A model generated the notes under the pieces. It was given only the letters and a program-made list of their open reading frames with translations, did no database searches and had not been told where the DNA came from. The translations under genes were made by a program, and so were the position numbers. DNA of 47,202 nt from Hyphomicrobiaceae bacterium (GTDB taxonomy: Bacteria > Pseudomonadota > Alphaproteobacteria > Rhizobiales > Hyphomicrobiaceae): contig JAGRKS010000053.1 of NCBI GenBank assembly GCA_020442185.1, forward strand, positions 1-47,202. Direction: 5' to 3'. Every line of letters begins with the position of its first letter. Position 1 is the first letter of the stretch. This document shows positions 1-6,977 of this stretch, in pieces.

Positions 1-170
1 GCAAGGATCTCGGCATCTGCCTCGACGAAGCGCGCCGCAACGGCGCCAGCCTGCCGGTGACGGCACTCGTCGATCAGTTCTATTCCGAAGTCCAGAAGAT
101 GGGCGGCAGCCGCTGGGATACTTCGAGCCTGATCGCGCGACTGTCGAACGCCGACAAGCCCAAGGCGTGA
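1..170 (+). CDS. 3-hydroxyisobutyrate dehydrogenase-family oxidoreductase, C-terminal end (partial)
   Basis: The reading frame is open from the window edge (first full codon at base 3) to TGA at 168-170, giving 55 residues. The sequence KDLGICLDEAR, then LPVTALVDQFY, then a WDTSSLIARL end looks like the last helices of the beta-hydroxyacid dehydrogenase family (3-hydroxyisobutyrate dehydrogenase, tartronate semialdehyde reductase). The leading Lys-Asp sits where the family has its conserved K-D-x-x-x-A helix. The NAD-binding half and catalytic Lys lie outside the window, so substrate cannot be inferred. The stop overlaps a possible GTG start of the next gene, suggesting translational coupling to a thioesterase. 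Confidence 0.75.
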   Translation, partial: KDLGICLDEARRNGASLPVTALVDQFYSEVQKMGGSRWDTSSLIARLSNADKPKA

Positions 171-640
171 CTGCAATGGGGAATGCGAGTGCAGCCGGTG
201 ACGCCGAGGCCGCTCCGTCGCCCCGGCGACTGATCGAGGCCATGGCCCGAGTGAACCCGGTGTTCCAGCATCTCGGCATAGAGATCGAGCTTGCCGAAGC
301 GGGGCATTCACGCTTCGCCATGATCGTCAGGCCCGATCTCACGAATACGTTCGGGGTCGGGCATGGCGGCGTCGTCTTCACGCTTGCCGACATGGCGTTC
401 GGCTTCACCTGCAACGCGCTCGGCGAACGGGCGATGACAGCGAGTGCCTCGATCGACTATCTGGCACCGGCACCAGTCGGACGGCGCATCGTCGCGGATG
501 CCCGAGAAGTCGCACGCCAGGGCCGCAACGCCTTCTACGACGTCGTCGTTTCGATCGACGGCGACGAGCCGATCGCCATCGTCCGTGGACGCATGCGGAT
601 ACTCGGTGGCGAGGTCGTGGCGGATCTGGCGGATCGCTGA
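167..640 (+). CDS. PaaI-type hotdog-fold acyl-CoA thioesterase
   Basis: This 157-residue protein has the hotdog core of the PaaI family: a VGHGGVVFTLADMAFG segment (HGG at about 66-68, the family's catalytic-type Asp at about 75), followed by SIDYLAPAPVGRRIVADA and a closing IVRGRMRIL strand. Family members hydrolyse acyl- or aryl-CoA thioesters in the cytosol, classically in phenylacetate degradation. No phenylacetate genes are visible, so the substrate is open. The GTG at 167 overlaps the previous stop (GTGA); ATG at 176 is an alternative start. Coupling to a hydroxyacid dehydrogenase suggests a short acyl-CoA catabolic operon that begins upstream of the window. Confidence 0.85.
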   Translation: MTAMGNASAAGDAEAAPSPRRLIEAMARVNPVFQHLGIEIELAEAGHSRFAMIVRPDLTNTFGVGHGGVVFTLADMAFGFTCNALGERAMTASASIDYLAPAPVGRRIVADAREVARQGRNAFYDVVVSIDGDEPIAIVRGRMRILGGEVVADLADR

Positions 641-801
641 AGTCCTGCGCGCCTGCGCCAGCGGGCTTTCCGCGGCACGAGGTGCTGTGTGGGCACGACG
701 CTGTCAGCGGCGTGAAGGCTCGATGGCGGTTGCACAAATTTGACCTTCACGGCCATCGATGCGGTGCGCAGAAACCGGCATGCAACGCGCCTCATGCATA
801 A

Positions 802-835
802 ATGCGTGCAAATGCACGAGTGCATTTACACGCAT
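802..835. promoter_or_regulatory. 34-bp palindrome, candidate MarR operator
   Basis: Two nested perfect arms are present: outer ATGCGTG (802-808) with CACGCAT (829-835), and inner AAATGCAC (810-817) with GTGCATTT (820-827). A 2-bp centre and one mismatched base pair between arms complete it. It ends 43 bp before the MarR start and is AT-richer than its surroundings. MarR proteins bind palindromes as dimers and commonly autoregulate, so this is a good operator candidate. The binding itself is inferred. Confidence 0.6.
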
Positions 836-878
836 GTGGATATGCGCTACTTTTCTGGCAGCAATCGAGGATCGCCCG

Positions 879-1310
879 ATGGCAAGCGATGAGGGACCAC
901 CCTGCACGGTTTTCCGCTTGAGGAAGGCCGCGCGCAAGGCAACGCGCGCCTATGACCAGCACATGGCAGCGACCGGAATCGGCATTGCCCAGTTCGGCGT
1001 GCTGCGCGTGATTGCCGGGGCCGACGGCGCTTCCATGAGCACCATTGCAGACGTGCTCGACATGGATCGCACGACGCTGACGCGAAACGTGCAACCGCTG
1101 ATCCGGGACGGCCTCGTGACGGTTGGTGCCGGCGGCGATGGGCGCACGCGCGCCGTCCGCATCACTGGCGAAGGCCGCAAAGCGCTTGCAACCGCGCAAG
1201 GGGCCTGGCGGGAGGCGCAGGCGAGACTGCGCAAAAGCCTCGGCGCCGCCGAACTCGATCAGCTGCACGCGCTCCTATCGCGTCTGGTCGAGAGACTGCC
1301 CGACGACTGA
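879..1310 (+). CDS. MarR family winged-helix transcriptional regulator
   Basis: The 143-residue protein has the usual MarR length and organisation: an N-terminal dimerisation helix, a winged helix-turn-helix at about 45-100 (recognition helix near DMDRTTLTRNVQPL, wing near VGAGGDGRTRAVRIT), and a C-terminal helix pair ending LLSRLVERLPDD. ATG 879 is chosen because homology-like sequence begins at once (TVFRLRKAARKATRAYDQ). The frame stays open upstream to 759, but that extension would be translated from the palindromic operator region. No ligand is evident. The following MAPEG and hydroxyacid dehydrogenase genes are possible targets but are not obviously in one operon. Confidence 0.88.
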   Translation: MASDEGPPCTVFRLRKAARKATRAYDQHMAATGIGIAQFGVLRVIAGADGASMSTIADVLDMDRTTLTRNVQPLIRDGLVTVGAGGDGRTRAVRITGEGRKALATAQGAWREAQARLRKSLGAAELDQLHALLSRLVERLPDD

Positions 1311-1418
1311 CGACGCAGCGGCGGCCGTCGTCCGGCGCGCACTGCCATCTCGACACATGCCACGCGATCGCGCCCGATGGCGCGATTCTCCGCACGCCAA
1401 CTCATGATGAGCGAACCC

Positions 1419-1814
1419 ATGCCAATCACAGCACTCTTCGCGTTGCCACTTGCCCTGCTCTATTTCGCCCTGTCGTTTCGTGTCATCGGCCGGCGGCGGG
1501 CCGAACGCGTCGAGATCGGCGATGGAAACGACCGCGAGTTGCTGCGCCGCGTTCGCGTCCACGCCAACGCCGCCGAATACATTCCGCTAGGCCTGATCAC
1601 CATGGGACTGGCCGAAGGTCTCGCGGCTCCGCCCTGGCTGCTCGTCGCGGCCGGGACGGTCCTCCTCGCCGGCCGGCTCTCTCACGCCTATGGCTTGTCG
1701 CAGTCACCCCACAATATGCGCCTGCGCGTTGCGGGCATGGCGATGACGTTTACCGCGATCTCGATCTCCGCGCTGACCGCGTTCGGGCTTGCCGCCTGGA
1801 CGTTTCTTTCCTGA
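1419..1814 (+). CDS. MAPEG family membrane protein
   Basis: The 131-residue integral membrane protein has about four hydrophobic segments and the bacterial MAPEG signature: a first helix, an exposed RVIGRRRAERVEIGDG loop, then RRVRVHANAAEYIPLGLITMGLAE, where the R-x-H-x-N-x-x-E core is the glutathione-binding-type motif. It ends with an SHAYG segment and a last helix. The family includes microsomal glutathione transferases; bacterial short members are mostly uncharacterised inner-membrane proteins. The start at 1419 gives the usual MPITALFALPLALLYFAL N-terminus. The longer frame from 1377 adds a polar leader that the family lacks. Confidence 0.82.
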   Translation: MPITALFALPLALLYFALSFRVIGRRRAERVEIGDGNDRELLRRVRVHANAAEYIPLGLITMGLAEGLAAPPWLLVAAGTVLLAGRLSHAYGLSQSPHNMRLRVAGMAMTFTAISISALTAFGLAAWTFLS

Positions 1815-1840
1815 AGTCTCGCATTGTCTGATGCGGGACT
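1815..1840 (+). terminator. Stem-loop after the MAPEG gene, no U-tract
   Basis: AGTCTCGCAT (1815-1824) pairs with ATGCGGGACT (1831-1840) as a 10-bp stem with one G-U pair and a 6-base loop, immediately after the MAPEG stop. No T-run follows, so it may be a transcript-end structure rather than a classical intrinsic terminator. Confidence 0.3.
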
Positions 1841-1942
1841 GGCGCCGGCACGCCTAGCGGTGCATGACTTGGGCTCGCGACACGGGGCACGTGTCGCGCC
1901 ATCATGCATGACAACGCCAAAGGACACTGGAGCAGCAAGGCC

Positions 1943-2908
1943 ATGACGTCGAAACCCGTACTGTGGATCACGCGCAAGCTTTCGGCGGCGACTGAAGAGC
2001 GCGCGGCGCGCGACTACGACGTCCGCCTCAACCCGGACGACAAGGTATTCACCCCCGACGAACTCGTGCGCATGAGTGGAGACGTCGACGCAATCCTTCC
2101 CTGCCACTCGGAATTGTTCGATCAAGACACCGTCGCGCGCCTGTCGGATCGCGTGAAGATCATCGCGAACCATTCCGTTGGCGTCGATCATTGCAATTTG
2201 CCGGCATTCAAGGCGCGCGGCATCGTCGTCACGAATACACCCGATGTCCTGTCGGACGCGACCGCGGAAATCGCCCTGCTGTTGATGCTGGCGGCGGCCC
2301 GCCGCGCTGGCGAGGGCGACCGCCTGGTCCGTGGCGGCCGTTGGGCGTCGTGGAGCCCGTCGTTCATGGTCGGCGTGCAGTCCACCGGCAAGCGCCTCGG
2401 CATCGTCGGCATGGGGCGCGTCGGCCTCGCGGTTGCAAAACTCGTCTCCGGGTTCGGCATGGAAATCCACTATTCCAATCGGCGCCAATTGCCGCCGGCG
2501 TTGGAGGCCGGCGCCATCTACCATCCCACCGTCGAAGCGCTCTTGCCCCATTGCGACGTCGTGACGTTACATTGCCCAGCGACGCCTGAGACGATCGATC
2601 TCATGAATGCCGATCGTTTCCGGTTGATGCGAGACGGCGCCATTCTCGTCAACACGGCACGCGGCGCACTGATCGACGAGGATGCACTGATCGATGCGCT
2701 ATGTACGGGCAAGCTCCGGGCTGCGGGCCTCGACGTCTTCAAGAACGAGCCAGGTGGCAATCCGCGCCTCGCAGAACTCGACAACGTCTTCATGCTGCCG
2801 CACATCGGATCGGCAACGCGCGAAACACGCGATGCCATGGGTTTTCGTGCGCTCGACAATCTCGATGCGTTCTTTGCCGGTCGCGAGCCGCGCGACCGCC
2901 TGGTTTAG
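1943..2908 (+). CDS. D-2-hydroxyacid dehydrogenase (glyoxylate/hydroxypyruvate reductase type)
   Basis: The 321-residue cytosolic enzyme reduces 2-oxoacids with NAD(P)H. The Rossmann motif GMGRVG is at about 156-161. The catalytic triad of the family is present: Arg about 240 in NTARGALID, Glu about 269 in KNEP, and His about 287 in PHIGSATRETR. The second beta strand of the nucleotide fold ends in S-N-R-R rather than an acidic residue, which favours NADPH and a glyoxylate or hydroxypyruvate reductase. ATG 1943 is preceded by a GGAGCA stretch; ATG 1904 in the same frame would add 13 residues. The gene is convergent with trhO. Confidence 0.88.
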   Translation: MTSKPVLWITRKLSAATEERAARDYDVRLNPDDKVFTPDELVRMSGDVDAILPCHSELFDQDTVARLSDRVKIIANHSVGVDHCNLPAFKARGIVVTNTPDVLSDATAEIALLLMLAAARRAGEGDRLVRGGRWASWSPSFMVGVQSTGKRLGIVGMGRVGLAVAKLVSGFGMEIHYSNRRQLPPALEAGAIYHPTVEALLPHCDVVTLHCPATPETIDLMNADRFRLMRDGAILVNTARGALIDEDALIDALCTGKLRAAGLDVFKNEPGGNPRLAELDNVFMLPHIGSATRETRDAMGFRALDNLDAFFAGREPRDRLV

Positions 2909-3007
2909 GCGCGCCCGTGCCAACGCCGGGCCGCAGCGGTCGCGCAGGCAGCAGCGGCTAGGCGGCTGGCATCCGGCATGCTGGCATCCGGCGCCGACAT
3001 CAGGAAC

Positions 3008-3889
3008 TCAGCCCGACGCGCGACCAGCGCGGCACTCATCGCAAGCGTCATCGATGAAGCCACCGCCTGTCTCGCCAGCCACCTCCACGGGCTTCCCGCA
3101 GGCATGACACAGCTTGTGCGTTCCGGCCTTCAGGCCGTGGCCGACAGACACCCGCTCATCGAAGACGAAGCATTCGCCCCGCCACAGGCTCGTCGCCTCG
3201 TCGACGGTCTCGAGGTACTTCAAGATGCCGCCCTCGAGGTGATAGACCTCCTCGACGCCGAGCTGGCGCACATAGGCGGTGGCCTTCTCGCAGCGGATGC
3301 CACCGGTACAGAACATCGCGATGCGGCGCGGTCTCGGCCCATCTGCGAGGCGCTGCGCGATCCATGCGGGGAACTCGCGGAACGAGCGCGTGCCGGGATC
3401 GTGCGCGCCCGCAAACGTGCCAATGCTCACCTCGTAGGCGTTGCGCGTATCGACGACGAGTGTCTCCGGGTCCGAGATCAGCGCGTTCCAATCCGCTGGG
3501 GCCACGTAGGTGCCGACCGATTTCAATGGATCGATGCCATCGACACCCATGGTGACGATCTCGCGCTTGAGCCTGACCTTGAGCCGCCCGAATGGCATGG
3601 CGGGCGCACGGGAATACTTGACGTCGAGGCCCGCGAAGCCCGGCAAGGCGCGGAGCGATGCGAGCACGTCGGCGATGCCCGCCTCCGTGCCGGCGATGGT
3701 GCCGTTGATACCTTCGGCTGCGAGCAGCAACGTCCCCTTGACGCCAGCCGCGCGGGCCACTGCCGTCAGCGGCGCGCGACAGCTCGCGTAATCTGGCCAA
3801 GGCGCGAAACGGTAGAGCGCGGCGACGACGATGTCATCGCCAGCTCTCCGCTCGGTCGCGGCGTCTCGCGTGTTTGCGTCCAAGGTCAC
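3008..3889 (-). CDS. trhO: tRNA uridine(34) hydroxylase TrhO (UPF0176, rhodanese domain)
   Basis: TrhO uses O2 to make 5-hydroxyuridine at the wobble base of some tRNAs. The N-terminal acylphosphatase-like domain starts [14 protein letters not shown] and contains [16 protein letters not shown]. The rhodanese domain has [17 protein letters not shown] and the active-site loop [11 protein letters not shown], with Cys about 194. The C-terminal tail has the family's cysteine pairs (CHACG and CDEC). The frame is open to 4021, but GTG 3889 is preferred: a GCAGGAA ribosome-binding sequence lies just upstream and the family's N-terminus follows. The resulting 293 residues match family length. Confidence 0.9.
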   Translation of the reverse strand: MTLDANTRDAATERRAGDDIVVAALYRFAPWPDYASCRAPLTAVARAAGVKGTLLLAAEGINGTIAGTEAGIADVLASLRALPGFAGLDVKYSRAPAMPFGRLKVRLKREIVTMGVDGIDPLKSVGTYVAPADWNALISDPETLVVDTRNAYEVSIGTFAGAHDPGTRSFREFPAWIAQRLADGPRPRRIAMFCTGGIRCEKATAYVRQLGVEEVYHLEGGILKYLETVDEATSLWRGECFVFDERVSVGHGLKAGTHKLCHACGKPVEVAGETGGGFIDDACDECRAGRASG

Positions 3890-4163
3890 GGTTCCTGCAA
3901 TCCCCAACACTTTACCGAACTGAATTGTTCTCTGCGTTTCGCCGATCCGGTCGGCCGCGGCCTGATGGGTCGCGACTCGACCAGCGCCCACACCCGCGAC
4001 ACGCGAGAGGCCAAAACCCATTGGACACCGGTCAATCGCAGCTGGACATGTGACATTGATGTCTCGTCAACACAATGTGTCGCGTCAAGCTCTTGACCTA
4101 TCTTCTCAGCACGGCCGAATCGAGGAATCGTCGGTTCGTTGCATAGCTCTAGGAGACATAGAC

Positions 4164-4253
4164 ATGGCAGCAGCGAAGAAGGCCGCAGCGAAAAAGCCGG
4201 CCGCCAAGAAGCCCGCGGCAAAGAAGACCGCCGCGAAGGCGAAAAAGAAGTAA
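4164..4253 (+). CDS. 29-residue Lys/Ala-rich histone H1-like peptide
   Basis: ATG 4164 follows an AGGAGA ribosome-binding site at 7 bp and opens a 29-codon frame made almost only of Ala, Lys and Pro: AAAKKAAAKKPAAKKP, then TAAKAKKK. This AAKKP repeat pattern resembles the tails of bacterial histone H1-like proteins. The peptide is strongly basic with no hydrophobic segment, so nucleic-acid binding is the likely role, but that is inferred from composition. A strong intrinsic terminator follows 45 bp after the stop, so the gene looks like a complete single-gene transcription unit. The codons vary (GCA, GCG, GCC; AAG, AAA), unlike a simple DNA repeat. Confidence 0.7.
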   Translation: MAAAKKAAAKKPAAKKPAAKKTAAKAKKK

Positions 4254-4626
4254 GTCTGTCGCGTTCTTCTTGGCGTTCGGCCCTCCGAACGTCCAGGCAA
4301 CAGGCGCTCCTTCGGGGCGCCTGTTTGCGTTGGGGCGCGGCGGCGGGGCGCTATGGAGCGGCGTCAGGCAGCGCTGGCCGGCTGGCTGGAGAGACCGACA
4401 GAGGGCCGGCCTCCACGCCCCAGCCACCATCGCGGGCCGCCTCGCCTCCGAAGCGCCGCCATCTCGACGGATGACGGTCGCCGATGCCCCCCGCCCGTCG
4501 CCTACCCGCGCCGCCGCCCTTCAACCCACCCATTCGGGTCGCCACGATATCGCGTGGCCGGGGCCGCCACGATCTGCTAAGGCAACCCCCGCAAACGACG
4601 CCGAACTGGAACGGAGACCACCCATC
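4254..4626. other. Gap between peptide gene and panD cassette
   Basis: This stretch holds the peptide gene's terminator at its left end and otherwise GC-rich sequence without a convincing gene. The frame of the next gene stays open back to 4270, but that part is Pro/Arg/Gly-rich with no family similarity. The cassette promoter presumably lies in the right half; no clear -35/-10 pair was identified. Confidence 0.5.
4299..4326 (+). terminator. Rho-independent terminator after the Lys/Ala peptide gene
   Basis: AACAGGCGC (4299-4307) pairs with GCGCCTGTT (4317-4325), and inside is a CC-TTCG-GG tetraloop hairpin, followed by a short T run. Confidence 0.75.
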
Positions 4627-5037
4627 ATGAGCCGCGCCGATACCGAGGCCCTGTTGACGAAATACTACGAGGCATTCAATCGCGGTGATAGCGACGCCAT
4701 GCTGACTTTCCTGACCGACGACGTGATCCACGACGTCAACCAGGGCGAGCGGCGCGTCGGGATCGACAAGTTCCGCGCCTTCAATGCGCGCATGGATCAC
4801 CACTACAAGGAACGCCTCGAGGGCATCACCATTCTGGTGAACGACGATGGTTCGCGCGCAGCCGCCGAGTTCAACGTGCACGGCTCGTATCTCAACACCG
4901 ATTCCGGATTGCCAGAAGCCAACGGGCAAACCTACGTGCTCCCAGCCGGCACCTTCTTCGCCATCCGCGACGGCAGAATCGCCCGCGTCACGACGTACTA
5001 CAATCTCACCGACTGGATCGCCCAGGTTGCGGGCTGA
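4627..5037 (+). CDS. NTF2-like, ketosteroid isomerase-related protein
   Basis: The 136-residue protein opens with the typical SnoaL/NTF2 helix (TEALLTKYYEAFNRGDSDAM) and continues LTDDVIHDVNQGERRVG, AAEFNVHGSYL and FFAIRDGRIARVTTYYN. It fits the group named ketosteroid isomerase-related (TIGR02096, from memory). The fold forms a small ligand pocket; no reaction is established for this subgroup and no steroid genes are nearby. ATG 4627 follows a GGAG sequence. It is the first gene of a tight four-gene run with panD, an acetyltransferase and an amidase, so a role with a beta-alanine-derived small molecule is a reasonable guess only. Confidence 0.85.
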   Translation: MSRADTEALLTKYYEAFNRGDSDAMLTFLTDDVIHDVNQGERRVGIDKFRAFNARMDHHYKERLEGITILVNDDGSRAAAEFNVHGSYLNTDSGLPEANGQTYVLPAGTFFAIRDGRIARVTTYYNLTDWIAQVAG

Positions 5038-5067
5038 CACCGCAACCGTCCCCGGGAGGCTACCGCC

Positions 5068-5427
5068 ATGCTCGTCCACATGCTGAAGTGCAAGCTGCAT
5101 CGCGCAACCGTCACCGAATGCGATCTGCACTACGAGGGTTCGATATCGATCGACACACGGCTGATCGAGGCCTCGGGCCTGCTCGTCAACGAGCGCGTCG
5201 AGATCTACAACATCGACAACGGTGAGCGGTTCGCGACCTACGTGATCGAGGGCAAGCGCGGCTCCGGAATCATCGGTCTCAATGGCGCCGCCGCGCGCAA
5301 GGCCTGCGTCGGCGACAAGGTCATCATCTGCGCCTACGCAATGATGCCAGAGGCCGAGGCACGCGCGTTCGTGCCGAAAATCGTCCTGTGCGGCTCGAAG
5401 AACAAGATCGAGAAGGGCAAGGCATGA
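5068..5427 (+). CDS. panD: Aspartate 1-decarboxylase (pyruvoyl-dependent)
   Basis: PanD decarboxylates L-aspartate to beta-alanine, the precursor of pantothenate and CoA. All expected residues are present in 119 residues: Lys9 and His11 in KCKLHRATV, the self-cleavage pair Gly24-Ser25 in HYEGSISID that yields the pyruvoyl group, and Arg54 and Tyr58 in [15 protein letters not shown] follows at the usual place. A GGGAGG site precedes ATG 5068. It is not next to panB or panC. It sits between an NTF2-like gene and a GNAT gene, overlapping the latter by ATGA, so it may serve a pathway other than bulk CoA synthesis. Confidence 0.95.
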   Translation: MLVHMLKCKLHRATVTECDLHYEGSISIDTRLIEASGLLVNERVEIYNIDNGERFATYVIEGKRGSGIIGLNGAAARKACVGDKVIICAYAMMPEAEARAFVPKIVLCGSKNKIEKGKA

Positions 5428-6017
5428 ACCTCACGACCCAATCGCTGACCGGCGATGCGCTGGTCGCCGCGCTGCCCGACCTGGCGCGCCTGCGCATGAC
5501 GGTTTTTCGCGACTGGCCCTATCTCTACGACGGCACCCTCGCCTACGAACAGCAATACCTGGCGACGTTTGCCGCCGCGCCAGGCGCAGTGTGCATCGTG
5601 GCGCGCGACGGCGACACCATCGTCGGAGCATCGACAGCGGCTCCCATGGCCGAGGCGGACGAGGAATTCCGCTTGCCGTTCATCGCCAACGGCTACGACA
5701 TTCAACAGGTCTTCTACTGCGGCGAAAGCGTGCTGCTTCCCGGCTATCGCGGCGGTGGCGTCGGCCATGCCTTCTTCGATGGCCGCGAAGCGCACGCCCG
5801 CAAGCTCGGCGGATTCAAGCACACGACCTTTTGCCGCGTCGTGAGACCCGACGATCACCCGTTGAAGCCCGCAGACTATCGTCCACTCGACGGCTTCTGG
5901 CTGAAACGCGGCTATGCGCCGGCCGAGGGCATCGTCGCGCACTATGCCTGGAAGGACATCGACCAGCCTGTGGAAACGGTGAAGGCGCTGCAGTTCTGGA
6001 TTCGGGAGCTATGCTGA
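5424..6017 (+). CDS. GNAT family N-acetyltransferase
   Basis: The 197-residue protein starts at an ATG overlapping the panD stop (ATGA). The acetyl-CoA-binding motif A of GNAT proteins is visible as the strand [10 protein letters not shown] followed by [13 protein letters not shown] (R-G-G-G-V-G). Before it is the [14 protein letters not shown] beta-hairpin that GNATs use for substrate contact. The acceptor is unknown. Given the preceding PanD, an amine or amino-acid product derived from beta-alanine would be a natural substrate, but nothing in the sequence proves this. The C-terminus overlaps the next gene. Confidence 0.85.
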   Translation: MNLTTQSLTGDALVAALPDLARLRMTVFRDWPYLYDGTLAYEQQYLATFAAAPGAVCIVARDGDTIVGASTAAPMAEADEEFRLPFIANGYDIQQVFYCGESVLLPGYRGGGVGHAFFDGREAHARKLGGFKHTTFCRVVRPDDHPLKPADYRPLDGFWLKRGYAPAEGIVAHYAWKDIDQPVETVKALQFWIRELC

Positions 6018-6928
6018 TGCTGCCCGATACGATCCGCGTCGCCGCCGCACAGTATCCGATCGATGCCGTCGCGACGATCGCCGCGTGGCAGGACAAGATC
6101 GCGCGGTGGGTCGCGGAGGGTGCAGCGACAGGCGCTGATCTCCTCGTCTTTCCGGAATACGCCGCGATCGAGCAGGCGCATGCGCTCGGTGCCGACGTCT
6201 ACGGTGACCTCAACGCAACGCTGGAGGCTGTCGCCGGGCTCGCGGGCGAGCGCATCCAATTTCACCTCGAGCTCGCAAAGCGACACGGCGTGCACATTCT
6301 GGTCGGCAGCGGGCCGCTTGCGCGCGAGGATGGCCGCTATGTCAACGCCGCGCAGCTCGTGACGCCAGCCGGGGCGGTCGGTGAGCAGCACAAGTTGATC
6401 CTGACCCCCTTCGAGCGCGATTGGGGCATGGCGGCGGGGCGCGAGATCGTCGTCTTTGAAACATCGCTCGGCCGCATGGCAACGACAATCTGCTACGATA
6501 GCGAATTCCCCTATCTCGCGCGGGCAATGGTTTCAGCCGGTGCCGAGCTGCTGCTGGTGCCGCAATGCACCGAACGCATATCGGGCCATCACCGCGTCCG
6601 CACCGGTGCTCTCTCGCGCGCACTCGAAAACCAGATCGCGACCGTCACCAGCCCGACGATCGGCGATGCGCTGTGGTCAGCGGCTGTCGACCACAACACG
6701 GGAGCGGCCGGTATCTACGTTCCGGCAGAGCATGGCGTCTCGGACAACGGCGTTCTGGCCGAGGGGCGCCTCAACGAACCGGCCTGGGTGACGGCTGTCG
6801 TGGACTTTCGCCATCTGAGGCAGCTGAGGTCTGGCGGCGAGATGCGCAACTACGTCGATTGGCTGGAACAGCCCGGTGCGATGGAGGCCGCGGGCCACGC
6901 ACCCACAACAGTCATCGATCTCCGCTGA
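6011..6928 (+). CDS. Carbon-nitrogen hydrolase (nitrilase superfamily amidase)
   Basis: The catalytic triad of the nitrilase superfamily is intact in a protein of about 305 residues: Glu49 in LLVFPEYA, Lys128 in EQHKLILTPFE and Cys161 in TTICYDSEFP. Such enzymes cleave amides, N-carbamoyl groups or nitriles in the cytosol. The substrate cannot be read from sequence. ATG 6011 lies inside the end of the acetyltransferase gene and ATG 6017 overlaps its stop by one base; either is possible, and both imply coupling. A long upstream extension of the frame is only a shadow of the acetyltransferase gene. Confidence 0.88.
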   Translation: MLMLPDTIRVAAAQYPIDAVATIAAWQDKIARWVAEGAATGADLLVFPEYAAIEQAHALGADVYGDLNATLEAVAGLAGERIQFHLELAKRHGVHILVGSGPLAREDGRYVNAAQLVTPAGAVGEQHKLILTPFERDWGMAAGREIVVFETSLGRMATTICYDSEFPYLARAMVSAGAELLLVPQCTERISGHHRVRTGALSRALENQIATVTSPTIGDALWSAAVDHNTGAAGIYVPAEHGVSDNGVLAEGRLNEPAWVTAVVDFRHLRQLRSGGEMRNYVDWLEQPGAMEAAGHAPTTVIDLR

Positions 6929-6977
6929 ACGTCCCGGCAACTGAGAACGCGCGCCACTTCGCCAGCGGGCCAATCCG

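Noticed and set aside
2965..2992. Two copies of GCTGGCATCCGGC, 15 bp apart, between convergent genes
   Set aside because: Short and isolated; no repeat family or site type fits.
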